NCBI GenBank assembly: GCA_021229015.1
Contig: CM037795.1
Location: 10,904,035-10,968,034, forward strand
Origin: Solen grandis
Taxonomy: Eukaryota; Mollusca; Bivalvia; Adapedonta; Solenidae
DNA length: 64,000 nt
Reading direction: 5' to 3'
Part shown: piece by piece, positions 1-11,761 of the stretch
How positions within the stretch are numbered: position 1 is the stretch's first letter
How the letters are laid out: the number at the start of each line of letters is the position of its first letter
Made by a program: the position numbers and the translations under genes
The notes under the pieces: model-generated
Seen by the model: only the letters and a program-made list of their open reading frames with translations
Told to the model about the DNA's origin: nothing
Database searches by the model: none

Positions 1-1017
1 GATATTAAATAATGTTCAGTGACTGGCGGAATTCTCCTTATGTGTACTTCTAGCATTAAATTCGCGGATATTTTCATTATGTTGATTGTCGTTTGGAGTT
101 GGTTAGGTATTTCCGATTGAATGGATAGTTACGATTATAACGAATTCCTGATTCGAACGATTAAAGTGGGAAATGCTTTTAAAACACGAATTTAAACTGG
201 GTCTATTGAATGCAAACAGAAAAGGATTTCACTACGGACCTGACAATTTAAAGGTCTAAAGTTCTCTCTCTCAAAAATATCGTAAAAATGTTCGGTTTTA
301 ATACCCAGAAAAACACTCTCTCACTAATTTTTCATGTCGTGAATCCATAACGGCAGTCACAGTTTTACACGAGAGAATAATTTATCGATTATGGACAGTT
401 TGAAAATTATCTCTTGTTGGTGGTTTTCCCCTCATGTTATTTGTAATTTAAATCAGCATTCCATAACGATCAGATATTTCAAATTTAATTGAAAATAATA
501 GGAAAATGATATCTAATAAACAAATTTAAAAATAATAAAATTATTTAGATTCATCACATTGCTGCAAATTAGTTTGCAGACGAATCTACCATTACTTGGC
601 CAATATATGAAATTTCGGTGTCGTGCAAAAGAATTACTCGGAATAAAATTCCAATTCGTAATTAAATCCGGCAATATACGGAATCATTCGGAAATTATTA
701 CCAACATCTACAAGAATCTACCGCACATAAGAATTAACCGCAAATAATCTAGAAGCACACATATTAAGGAAACGCATGTTACAACATAGTATTTTATTAC
801 AGCGTGAAAAAAAGATAAGAACATTATGAAATAGGTGTGATAATATAAAGTCTGAAGAGAATCACATTAGGGTAACGATTACAAAATATTTTAAAGTTAC
901 ATATTATTGTTAAGCACAGTATAACTTTTATCAATACTACTAAAAACATAACAAATCTACATTATATATTGGTCTTTGCACTGCATTCAAGATAGCACCA
1001 CCATATATAAGAATAGT
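1..1017. other. AT-rich DNA without a recognised gene
   Basis: Short open frames here have no recognisable domain, no codon periodicity and no plausible splice partners. I see no RNA gene or TIR element. Confidence 0.6.
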
Positions 1018-1185
1018 TCTACTACACATAACCAAGAATGTACAGCATATAAAGAAACTAGTACCACACATAATGGAATTTCTACTGCACATAATGAAAT
1101 ATCTACCACATATAATGAAATATCTACTGCATATAATACAATATCTACTGCATGTAATGAAATAACTACCGCATATAAGCAAATA
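1018..1185. repeat. 21-bp minisatellite, about 8 units
   Basis: Consecutive units begin near 1018, 1060, 1081, 1102, 1123, 1144 and 1165 and follow the pattern TCTACYRCATATAATGAAATA with a few substitutions. Because 21 is a multiple of three the array is open in both directions and yields short Thr/Ser/His-rich or Cys/Ile-rich frames, which I regard as by-products of the repeat. Confidence 0.85.
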
Positions 1186-1259
1186 TGTCATGATAAGACG
1201 GTCATGGCGTTCCATATTTTACCAACCAAACACTATCGCAATTGAATAAATTTACGTTA

Positions 1260-1950
1260 TCACCCAGCAGTTCATTTGCACGACTGAACACGATGGGATA
1301 TGTACTTGACAACACTTAAATAAACTTATCACAATGTTGTCGGCAGTCACTAGGACGTTTTCAAAACTGAATATAATGACAATAGCACCAAACAGCATAC
1401 TACTTCAACCGAACACAATAACAGTACCACTCCACAACACACTAACGTAACTGAACTTCTTTTCTTAACGAGCAAAATTATTTTAACACCCAACAACATA
1501 TTATTGTAACAGAACATAGTGATAGTACCACCCAATCAGACATTATCGCAACAGAATAATATAACAGTAATGTCTGTAGCACCCGACAGGCTAATACTGT
1601 AATTGAAAATAATACATGCATACGTATCGCTCAGTAATACGCTGTCACAACAACACATAATGATACTAATACTCAACAGTTTATTTTAATGACTGAACAT
1701 GATACATGGAGCAGCAAATAGCATATTATTACAACTGAAGACAAGAACTACAACACCTAATAGCACATCAACTGGACTTAACATAATTTGTAACAACTTG
1801 CCAGCTCAGTGTAAGGACTGAACATAACAATTAGTGCACCTAACAACACATTGCATCGGCAAAAGAAAATATTCGAGCACTTAACATAACACTCAGTAAC
1901 TGACACATTGGAATTACTACCCAACACTTTGTATCTCGCACTTAACAGAA
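1260..1950. repeat. Degenerate tandem repeat rich in ACTGAACA / CACCCAACA motifs
   Basis: Phrases such as 'actgaacata', 'agtaccaccca' and 'caacacattat' recur at irregular 50-70 bp spacing throughout. It looks like an old, diverged satellite-like array that continues the character of the adjacent 21-bp minisatellite. No coding signal is seen. Confidence 0.55.
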
Positions 1951-2383
1951 CACTAACTGACCATCAATATCAGTCGTTCTCAACAAAAGACAGTTCTGAC
2001 GTTCCATATCATACATTACATGATGAGGTTTATCAGTGGTATGGCTTTTTAATTCTTTAGTAGCAGCATTGAACACATCAAAGCATGCCAGTTTCCGGAT
2101 GAAGATTATTTCGGCAATACTCTGTATAATTCGCTGATTTAAAATGACCAATCAGTGACTGGGGGGAAAACTCAAGTGTATGTTTATTTCCCACTGAATA
2201 ATGTGTGGAAGTTTACTCCAGTATGTTGATTAGATGTTCGGGGAGTTCGTAGGTTTGCGTTTATTTCGAAGTGAATAGTCTACATGAGTGTCCGTATGTA
2301 TTTGTCATTCTGAATTTGAAGCGTTTACACGGATGGGAAAATAGCGTTGTTAAAACAGCGAAATCTACATTGTGGTTACTGTG

Positions 2384-2656
2384 CTAATTGTGTTTCATAT
2401 TAATGAACGACATTTCCACTAGCGGCGCCACCTCGTAGCCAAGTTTCTCATTAACGCGTACCCCATAAAGATTCCTCTCTCTGCTAAAAGTACGGAAACC
2501 ATACTCATAAAGCCGTCTAAATACGCCATAACTCTTTCTTCTCTCCTGCATACTAGGATGGTCGTGAAATTCGACCAGCAGTTGTTTGATGTTGTCCAGT
2601 GTACGAGAATCCATCATCTGATTGAGAGACACCCACTCCGCAAACTCTACGTCCAT
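2384..2656 (-). CDS. Terminal exon of a METTL24/FkbM-like methyltransferase (partial gene)
   Basis: Open for 91 codons from a splice acceptor (ACTAAAG|ATGGAC on the minus strand, at 2657) to a TAG stop. The reading MDVEFAEW matches the 'KMDVEFxEW' motif that ends the SAM-binding Rossmann core in METTL24-like/FkbM-type methyltransferases. It is followed, as in that family, by a KQLLVEFH strand, a YGVFRRLYEYGFRTF helix/strand and a C-terminal EMSFIN segment. The family has a single-pass or secreted-type methyltransferase architecture of largely unknown substrate. Upstream exons should lie at higher coordinates on the minus strand; I searched to about 6.7 kb and found no convincing one, so the gene may have very long introns or this may be a stranded exon. 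The assignment rests on motif recognition only. Confidence 0.55.
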   Translation of the reverse strand: MDVEFAEWVSLNQMMDSRTLDNIKQLLVEFHDHPSMQERRKSYGVFRRLYEYGFRTFSRERNLYGVRVNEKLGYEVAPLVEMSFINMKHN

Positions 2657-4320
2657 CTTTAGTATATCAATGGTTTTCTAGACAATGGAAACAATATCGT
2701 CTGAATTACAATTGCACACGCGCGCGCGCGCGATATTTCTATTCCACATTGAAACATTGTCGGTCAAAATGATATCATAATGAGGCAGTTTCATTATCAA
2801 GACAGTAGTTTAAATATAAAGATCACGAAATGGCCCAAATTGAGATTTTCTTTAACTAAATATCGTAAAGTCTGTAGTTTAACATTAAATATGATATTTT
2901 GAAGAGATTTAACGTACAGCAACCAGAACAGAATCAAAGTTCAATCTGAATTAGCAAATCACACTACAGAAAAGGAAATTCTATCATTACCGAACATCCT
3001 TGCAAGGATTTTGTGAATTTGTCACGTATATGTTAAGTTCAAACCTTAAATACACAATTTTGCACTATTTCAAAACATTTTTACCCACGATCAGGTATTT
3101 TATGTTCAGTTTTGGAAAAAAAGATCTAAGCAACATTATGGGAAATCAGGTCGTGAAAATAAAAGCTTGGGAAGTAGTAATCACCATTTACTTAAGAATT
3201 CCAAAAATATTTTTAAAAAAGGTAATAATTATTATTTGCATTTAGCATGTGTGATATTTTATTTGCCATCAACAAGAATGTATAAAAAAAAACTCCAAAG
3301 TAAGCATTTTATTAATTTATTGGAAAGTTACTGTTCCAATCTGACTTACACAGCATGTTTAATATCTGTAAATACCGAAAATAGTTCAGATGATTGAGAT
3401 TTTTCCAAGAATTGGAGACAAAATACCATATTTACACTTGGAATTGGTCAGACCAACAGAACAACATTATCAGACCAAAAGGCCATCAGACTAAGAGTAT
3501 GGAGAGAAAGAGGTCAGTCGATTTACAACAATATTTTGCAGCACTTAACGTAAATAACTTCGAATTCATTTAAGAACATTTCGGATACCTACTCATAACG
3601 AATGTTTACTATAGGATTTTGCATGTTTTAGCGCATTTGCACAATATTGGAATAGTTGGGTAGAAAAGCAAGTAGATTGTGTTCGATAACTATTTACAAT
3701 ACACGTCGCTGCTAATGATAAATTATCTCCCTTTGATTTAGATTTGTTTACTAGTATTTCGCAATGGTTGTGTCATGATCACCTGACATCAATGTAAACC
3801 TTTTATCAAATTAACTCCCGAATTTTCCTGATGTTTTGCTTTCTGACAATACGACAATCACCGTAAATCAGTTGATGTTAATTTCTGAATACCAGCAGCG
3901 CACGTTGTCTGTCATAATCAGTTACGTCATAAAAGTCCATCTCTCTCAAGAAGCTCAGCATAATTCTTATTCAAAAGCCGTTTGGCCTTGCGAAACACAT
4001 CATGTGTCAAAATCTGAACCTACAAGTCTTTTAATGTTTCATAATAATGATGAAAAGAATCTCCGATAGTTATCAATTAAATCATCGGTAAATGCAGTCA
4101 TGGTTAACGAATCAATGCAATTTTGAAATATTATGCACTGCGGTCCCAGATACGAAGATGTCTTAAATCGAAGTGAACTCTGTTTGATCAGATTATACTC
4201 TGCATGTAAAACACTGAGACCCTTTTTGCATTTTCCATCTTATGCTCAGCAAATCATAAATACGTGAATATTCAAGATAAAGTGCTACATTTTATAAAAC
4301 AAAGTTAAGTCAACGAACCA
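2657..4320. other. Intergenic or intronic DNA
   Basis: Contains a short CG-alternating run near 2720-2731. I see no exon with both a domain signature and splice sites. It may include intron of the methyltransferase-like gene that ends at 2384. Confidence 0.4.
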
Positions 4321-4324
4321 GGGG

Positions 4325-4620
4325 TGTGTCTTGTTTGTTTGTTTGTTTGTTGGTTGGTTGGTTGGCTTAACATCCCACCGACAGTATTTCTGTCATTTGG
4401 AGACGATGTCTACTTGAGACAGATATAGTGCTGCCACACTGCAATATCACGCCGTAGACATGTGGCATGATACCGCACCCAGTCACATTATCCTGACACG
4501 GGCCAACCTGTCCTGCAACTACCCTTATATGCTGCATCATGAGCGCAAAGCAAGGGTGTTATAACAGTACGATTTTTTCCCCGAGGCGGACGCTCTAACC
4601 ACTTGGCTACTGGAGACGAT
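4325..4620 (-). mobile_element. tRNA-derived SINE (family A), minus orientation
   Basis: Read on the minus strand, the copy starts with a tRNA-like A box (AGTAGCCAAGTGGTTAGAGC) near 4620 and runs through a ~250-bp body containing TATCATGCCACATGTC and CTCAAGTAGACATCGTCTCC. It ends near 4330 in (CCAA)n/(CAAA)n. The same body recurs at 49421-49710 (plus) and in fragments near 19838, 29610 and 42620, so this is an interspersed family with a simple-repeat tail, as expected for a SINE mobilised by a LINE. Confidence 0.75.
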
Positions 4621-5788
4621 TCAGGGGTGTGTCACAAGTCGACCAATCAGACTGTGGCACCAGAATATGCTACACAGTAACAAATCAGGATATGTCAAAT
4701 ATCGACCAATCATAAAAACTCTTCTATGTTTGCTGACCCCGCTGTGTCCTAGTTCCTGAATTATGGAATCAAGGGTATACAATTTTTTCTTGAGATTGTT
4801 TCCAGCACCGATCCCCTTGTCATGGAACGTTACTTCTTTTGGAATTTTCGATTTGTTAAGTTTACCATCCAGTCTGAAAAAAAAAGGTATTGCGAGTGTA
4901 AAACCGTTTGTTTGTTTTGTTTGATTGTTTGTTTGTTGTTGTGTGTGGGTTTTTCCGGGGGTGTGGGGGGGGGGGGTCAACAGCTTTTATCTCATGAATA
5001 TTTATGACTTGTCGCTATATGACTGAAATACAGTCGAAGCGACGGAAATCTCAAATAGTCAAGTTAAGTTATGACTTGGTGAATATTGGTTGACTGAACT
5101 TTAAATGGAATATAAAACAATAAAAAATGTCTTTGTCGTGCATTCTGTGTAGTAAAGCGGCTGTATTGTATCAGCAGACAAACAACTCCTCGACGGAGCT
5201 TTTTGATATTGATCTGCTATGTCTGTCAAAGTTACTTCTTAAGTGTGAAAATACACAGTCGTAGCGTGATGCTAATACAAAGGTGTAATTTTCTGGCGTG
5301 GGTTTACATAATGCATAAAAGACAAATAAATAAACCAACGTTATACTGTCAAGAAACGTGTTCACAGAATGATACGTTTGATATACTGTGAGTGACTATA
5401 TTTTTAACATGTCACAATTTAAACCTCATAACAAATCATTTCGGCATATTTATAATAACACTGTGTTTTCATGTTTCATTTCATTTAACATATTTATATA
5501 TATTGTTTATGTAGGCCTATCATTGAAATACACATAATGTAATGTTTAGATTCTTATTCATAAAGTTGTCAAACTTGCCACATTTTGAAACAAAAAAGAA
5601 CACACAAAAAAACATACGTGTTGTCGAATGTATGGATTTCACATCCAAAACGTCGGACTGACTGTCTCTCGAAATCAAAATCATTGTTGGAGCTATAAAT
5701 AACAAATAAAGACCCCATTATAGGTTCGTCTCTTTATCTAGAGATTGATTTTCGTTTTCATTTAATAATTGTAATTTAAACGTTTTAA
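4621..5788. other. Non-coding, with a SINE 3' fragment
   Basis: Includes T/G-rich low-complexity sequence (4905-4975) and, around 5000-5070, a fragment resembling the 3' end of the SINE at 30980-31227 ('cgctatatgactgaaatac...gcgacgg'). No gene is recognised. Confidence 0.5.
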
Positions 5789-5989
5789 AGACGTGTGCTA
5801 CAGTAACAGTTTTTATTATATAGACAAATAAGGAAAATCAAAAGTAGCGGAGAGAATCTTAAACTTTGCATGATTGTAGAGAAATACAGTAGAAACAAAA
5901 TTATGGGGGGAAAATGAGGGTCCCAATTCTATTTTTTGAGTTATCTGTCCATGAAAGCCTTTTTTCTACTGTTACTGTAACACACGCCT
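5789..5989. mobile_element. 201-bp MITE with TTAA target duplication
   Basis: Begins AGACGTGTGCTACAGTAACAG and ends as the inverse complement AGGCGTGTGTTACAGTAACAG, so the TIRs are about 21 bp with two or three mismatches. TTAA flanks both sides (5785-5788 and 5990-5993). There is no ORF; this is a non-autonomous element of a TTAA-inserting superfamily (piggyBac or Kolobok). Confidence 0.8.
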
Positions 5990-6510
5990 TTAACTTACTA
6001 CTTTGAAGTTACTTACGTTTTAGATGCATAGTTTTTGATGCAGGGTATTACTTCATTCAGCAGCACACACGTTTAAGTATATGCTTTATATTTAGCTGCC
6101 CATTCCGGTAAAATAATAATGTCTCTTGTTTAGAGGCAATCGGCTTTTATTGGAGTTGGAATAGTAAGTATGAATTGTTTTATTGTATTCGTTGACAATG
6201 ACACAAACGTGACAACTGTTGTTTACTTCAGTAGGTTTCCAAATGGAAATGAGTCTTAAGTTATTTGATACCATAGGTTCGACAGCTTACTTGACGTCCC
6301 GTCAACACATAACACGACTAGATTTTAACGCGTTTGACTTTTTGCTCCGTCAAATCAAATCAAGACATATTTCTCTCCGCCGACTAGGCTGGGTGGACTT
6401 TACGAAGAATTTTAGATTAGACTAGTGCATTTGGATTGGGTTGCCAAAAGAGGGCTCGAACAAACCACTTGCAGATACAGGCTCTAAATGTATGCTGTCG
6501 CAAAAGATCG

Positions 6511-7010
6511 CTTTGCAGACGTCCTATAGGAAAATGAGACATTAGTTGGAGTCGACGGCAACGACATTCTGTTTCTAATTCATTCAAACTTCTACTTCCC
6601 AAACACTTTTCTTGCAGAGAGTCGGTCGGTGATGTTGAGTAACTGCACATTATTTGAAATACATGTATGTCGGCTTTTCCTTTATGATGCGAAGCTTGAA
6701 TATTCAGTTAGAACAGAAAACGAGGTTTTTTTTTGTTGTCTGATTGGCCAAATGGCTCTTTCCATCGAGAAATTTTGTCATTTTTCATTCAAATTCACGA
6801 AAAGTAAAGCGTTAGCAGGGTCAACAGTTTCTCGGCAGGACACTTTATATGCAAGCTTTGAAAATGTCAACTTGATTTTACTTAAAATTGGTTGGAAAAT
6901 ATAAAACTCGGACAAAAACTCACATTGTATATCCTTGGCGTCTCGTGCTACATGTATATAGTACGACTTTTGTCGTCGACTCCAACTGATGTCTCATTTT
7001 CCGATAGAAC
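6511..7010. mobile_element. Possible TIR element (inverted arms ~40 bp, ~500 bp apart)
   Basis: The stretch around 6517-6560 (GGAAAATGAGACATTAGTTG ... GTCGACGGCAAC) reappears inverted at 6965-7008 with few mismatches. The exact ends and target duplication could not be fixed. No coding content is recognised inside. Confidence 0.5.
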
Positions 7011-7020
7011 GGTGAGATAC

Positions 7021-7435
7021 CAAACTGTGGTATGAGTCACTGTCCCTGATATGAACATTAAAATCGCCATTAAAGAATATTTGAAGCATTAAAAACCGAA
7101 TAACCGCACATAATTAAAAATAATGAGAAAATAAATGAGACACTTTATGTTGACTAGAATACATATCACCGCACTTACCCAAATGAATATATAATACACG
7201 GCGGTTTGGGCACTATTGTCTCGTCCCCGCATACTTCCTTCCCGCCGTCTCTTACAGGCCCGATACGAATATGTAGATTACACAGTATTTGTAGGTGAGT
7301 TTGTATATCTGGGATTAAAGGATGAGCCAAAATTGGAAAATGAAAGTCAGTTATTAGAAATACGTGTATGTTGTATTTTCAGATTTCAGGCTCATCTGGA
7401 GTTCCTCCCCCTGACACTAGGACTAGTGTCAAGCT

Positions 7436-7474
<39 letters not shown>

Positions 7475-8508
7475 CCATTATGTTTTTTGTTGTGAATATC
7501 CTCGTTTTTATGATTGACATTAAGATTTTTGCTTGAAAATCCTCACGAAAATGATTTTCTCACCAAACAGGTAAGCCTGAAACCTGAAAACCCAACATAT
7601 TTCTAACAATGCAGTGAATGACTGACCCTCCACAAACTTCTCAAATAAACCCCTGGTCATGTTTTGCTTAAACATTTACTATTGTAAAACATTTCTTCAT
7701 CAAAGATTCTTAACCTTATAAAGCAATACTCACTTCCAGCACCGTTCCCTATCACGATTGTACATATTGGAACGATTTTATAAAAAAAAATGGTAGTCAA
7801 TTAGTCAATATTACTCATCATCTCTAATCTTCTGAAAATTAAATACCTTCTGAATAACTGGAATGGGGTAGAAGTTGTGATTATAGCAGTATTTCTTACC
7901 ATGTATGCTGATAAAGCAATATAATTAATTGATTTCTCTATCTACATATAATAATAATAAAAAACAAAACCAATCTGCCTTGAATATAGGCCATCCAACT
8001 GATCACTGTTCATGGCATCTACTTCCGCCTGGTTTGGAATTAAAAACAGTTTACGTTTGTGCGATGTATACACCGCGACCCTCCTTCCTGGTTCGTTTCA
8101 CAAATTGTCTCTCTAAGTATCGAATAAATGAACAATATTCCTGTAATAAACAAAAAGATAATGTCAGCTAATACAAGCAAGTAGAAAATAGCAAAACTGT
8201 AACAGCAAAAATTTAATTACAATCCGAATAGGAACCAGAACTGTATGTGATAGGTTTATATTTGAGTCATTTATATCATTTCGTGATGCATATAGACTAT
8301 TAAATTTACAAATGCTTGCTTAGATATCGATGGGAAAGCGAATAACGATGATTTTAGATATTTACCATAATGGAAATCTTGCTATATTAAAATATACAAT
8401 CCTTATTTAGAGCTTATAAACTTTCACGATATATTTAGTAATCGTGTCAAATAAATGAAAAGTGTTTTCTGATGTATGTCCATAAATAGATTGCCGATAT
8501 CGTCAGTA
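7021..8508. other. Non-coding, poly-T tract
   Basis: Holds a run of about 33 T (7439-7472) and AT-rich sequence. No exon or element boundary was recognised. Confidence 0.5.
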
Positions 8509-8672
8509 CGGAAACGTAGAAGGGCCTTCATTTGGTGATATGTTTTGCGCTAAGTCGACTCATTTGTTTTCACTTTGAGCAAATATTTTAACACACGTCA
8601 ATTTATTTCATTCACAAACGAATCGACTAAGTGCAAAACATATCATCAAATGAAGGCCCTCCTACGCTTCCG
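8509..8672. mobile_element. 164-bp palindromic MITE with TA target duplication
   Basis: The arms are near-perfect inverted repeats of about 65-70 bp: CGGAAACGTAGAAGGGCCTT on the left and the inverse of CGGAAGCGTAGGAGGGCCTT on the right. TA dinucleotides sit immediately outside (8507-8508 and 8673-8674), as expected for Tc1/mariner-type insertion. The element could fold into one long hairpin and has no coding capacity. Confidence 0.8.
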
Positions 8673-8898
8673 TAGTGATTCTCTCCTAATATCTGATCTA
8701 AGTTATGCCAGATTTGTAAAATAATATTGTTTCTCGCAATTTGCCTTAGTATACCGTAATATCACAGCTGGTCTATTCATGTGCAATATTACACAAATTC
8801 TATTATATGGTGTCTGGCGAAGTAACACGGGGTTTAAAACATGCTTGACACAAAATGCAGCTTGGTCATGTAACTGCATGGTCATTGGTATAAAATAC

Positions 8899-8961
<63 letters not shown>

Positions 8962-8975
8962 CGTCGTCGTTCGTC
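8899..8975. repeat. (TTG)n/(TCG)n trinucleotide microsatellite
   Basis: About 20 uninterrupted TGT/TTG units pass into a few TCG units. A poly-Cys frame is an artefact of this repeat. Confidence 0.95.
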
Positions 8976-8999
8976 GTGTCTACTTTCGATGGGTCTGTC

Positions 9000-11509
9000 C
9001 TAAAGCAAAGGCATCCAGTACGTAGATTTGACCGAAAAACTCAGCATTTCAAAAAAAGTCAATGATTTATAAGCCTTTTATATTTAAGGTCATTGATTTT
9101 TTTAATGGGAAGCAACAGCAACATACTGGGTACCTTTGTCTTAAAGGTTATTAAATCCATGTCCTTTCATTGATTCGTGATCACGTTTATGAAATCAACA
9201 AATAAGTCCCCACGATAAGTAATGATTTAACAGTAGCTAGTGCATGGATCACAATCATACGAGACCGTGACATCACTGACAAAACACTGTCAACATTAAC
9301 CCCACTTACAAATTCCAAATTCCAAGGCGATTTCTGCTCATCGAAACGATGAGAACGTTACATATCATTTATGTGTTAATCCCGATTTCGAAAACTGCAC
9401 TAAAATTAAAAGATTTTAGTATTGACGATCATGTTAAAATTTGTAATATTGTGTTAAATGTTAGATAGTTAAAACGAAGTAAGTATTAGATTAGATTACA
9501 GCACCTCTCTCTCCTCCCCCCCCCCCCCTCCCCCCCCACCCCACACACACAAACCCTCTCTCCTAGTGAGAGTTATCTCCACTTACCGAGTAATACAGTG
9601 CAAAATAAAAGAAGTTGCGATCCCCTTGTTGTCAATCTATTTTTCCTCGACAGTTTATCCATTGCTCTGTAAATAAAAAAACACCTAGAATTAGAGCATG
9701 GTTTTATTGTTTAAACTATGTGCTTTAAAATGCAAGTACGTGTATGTAGAGGAGCGAGCATAGCTACACTGTATGTGTTATGCTTAGTAGGGACAACCAC
9801 ATTTTTAAACAATTATTTTTATTTCCAATCGTGTTTATGATTAAATTATAACTTCCGTAATACGAATTAAATCACAGATGATTCTTGACGACTGCCTGAT
9901 GCATGAGTTGGGTGTGGATTTTTATCCTTACTTACAATGATATTCCTAATCATTATACGACCAGCTTCACACACAATCAACGATATCGAATCTATTAAAA
10001 TTCAAACGAGTTTAGATGCAGACTATCTGTTCCGAACGGAATCTCTAAGAACTGGCACTTGTATGATTATATCAACAGTAAGTCCATGCGGTTTCTAATC
10101 AGACTATTGGAAGGTGGATCAAACTGTGAGCAAAAGCGGTTGTCTGAAATTTCAAACCATAAGCACACGATCTGCTGCTACGTCATCTGCGAAATTCCAA
10201 GGGTGCCTGTCTCGGACATCATTAAGTCTGCGTGGTGGAATAATAACAGCAATTTTATCAGCGAAAAAAAATCCTGTGCAATCAACTGTTTTGAATAATC
10301 ACAAATAAAGATTCGGGATGGTAGATTTTTCTGATTAAAGAGGTGTTATCTAACACCAATAAAGCCAGGCCATTGGAATTGGAATCGGTCGTAATTTCCT
10401 TTTTTGAAATAACAGACAATACCTCAGACACATGAGGGACTGGAACTCTGCAATGGTCTTTTGTAAATATTATCAATGAATTACAGTTAACATATAAGAT
10501 TGATAAGATTAAGATGAACAATGTCTCACACTGTCCAACATTCCATAATGAGACACATATTGTCATTTTTGGACTTTATGTGTCCTTTCTTTGAATTGTT
10601 GGACAGTTTTCGTCCTTTCACAGTTACTTAAAATAATTCGAATCTTACACACTCATAAATTAATAAACTATTAACGAATAAGAATTGGTAATAGAATATC
10701 CGTACATTCACGTATCGCATTGTAAACTTTTACATTTTAACAAAGCTTAGTTAGTCGTCACTGTTATTAAATTTATATCTTAGGTTGTATGGCTCGATAG
10801 TCTCTATTGATTCCAAATACGTTATTTAATTATGATATCTTATAACATGTACCCATTCCCATATAAAATACAACAAAGGAAATACATGTATAAATAATCA
10901 GATCAACGTAAATGCAATATGTCGAAACAAAGAATCAGGAATAAATTATAATTACCTTTCTCAATTTGGTATAAATTTCAGTCAAAATCTTAAATCTGGT
11001 CACAAAACAAACGTTTTCAGCCTTGCTATATGTTTGGTATATACATATTCATAAATTCTAAAATACAGAGACCTAAAACGACACCTTTTCCCCAATGTCT
11101 GCATTTGAATACATTGCAAACAGTCCAATTATATCGTAAATGAGATTATTAATTAACTGCATAAGCGAATGACTTTAAATACATGTATACAGCTGTTACA
11201 AGTGGCAGGTGGCCTCAAACCAGTTAGATATACTATATGTACCTTTAAACACTTGATATTTCATGTTTTGACTTTATAAGCCTGTAAAACAAACCTTGCC
11301 AGAAAAATGTCCGCCTGGAGAAGATTTGGCTTGATCTCTATCATCACCTGTTTCATTATTATCCAGTTGCCTCATACAATCACCTGACAACGTCTTGACG
11401 AGCAGAACAGACCCAGATCAGATTGCTCCTTTATGGTGTTGTCTGATCAGGGTCTTCTCTGTTTACTCTTTTTTTTTTGTAGCTCAAGAGACCTCAGTGC
11501 ATATAGCAT
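9000..11509. other. 2.5 kb AT-rich DNA without a recognised gene
   Basis: Contains a C-rich/CA-rich low-complexity patch (9515-9550). Frames at 10059-10298 and 10282-10566 overlap on opposite strands and show no domain. The segment 11380-11460 carries a fragment of the GATCAG-type MITE core seen elsewhere (CAGATCAGATTGCTCC). Confidence 0.5.
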
Positions 11510-11513
11510 TTAA

Positions 11514-11757
11514 AGGAATACGCTCGGCTGAAATGAAAATTTAACCATCAACAAACCTTTTAGTGTAGATCACTTTGACATGACTTTCATTTTTATTCAC
11601 GCTATATTTGTGAAGATATAGCTGTTTAAAGTTTGTGATTTCGATCGGCTATGGCCGCCGCCATCTTTGTTCATGTTTACCTTTCTGTGACGTCACAAAT
11701 ACCCATTGAACCATATCCCGATCGATGAGTGCGATTAATAGGGTTGTGATAAAAGCA
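11514..11757. mobile_element. End fragment of a TTAA-type element, adjacent to a full copy
   Basis: Starts at a TTAA (11510-11513) with AGGAATACGCTCGGCTGA, the same outermost 18 bp as the right end of the element at 11762-13393, but the sequence then diverges. It contains a CRE-like TGACGTCA near 11690. There is no matching right terminus before the next element begins, so this is a truncated relative or a nested insertion target. Confidence 0.55.
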
Positions 11758-11761
11758 TTAA

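Noticed and set aside
6417..6904. Frames on both strands near 6.4-6.9 kb
   Set aside because: They lie within or beside an inverted-repeat element and show no family resemblance.
8779..9003. 74-codon frame with a poly-Cys run
   Set aside because: The Cys run is the (TTG/TGT)n microsatellite; there is no flanking domain.
10059..10566. Overlapping frames of 64-94 codons
   Set aside because: They lie on opposite strands, have no recognisable domain and show no splice or codon-use support.
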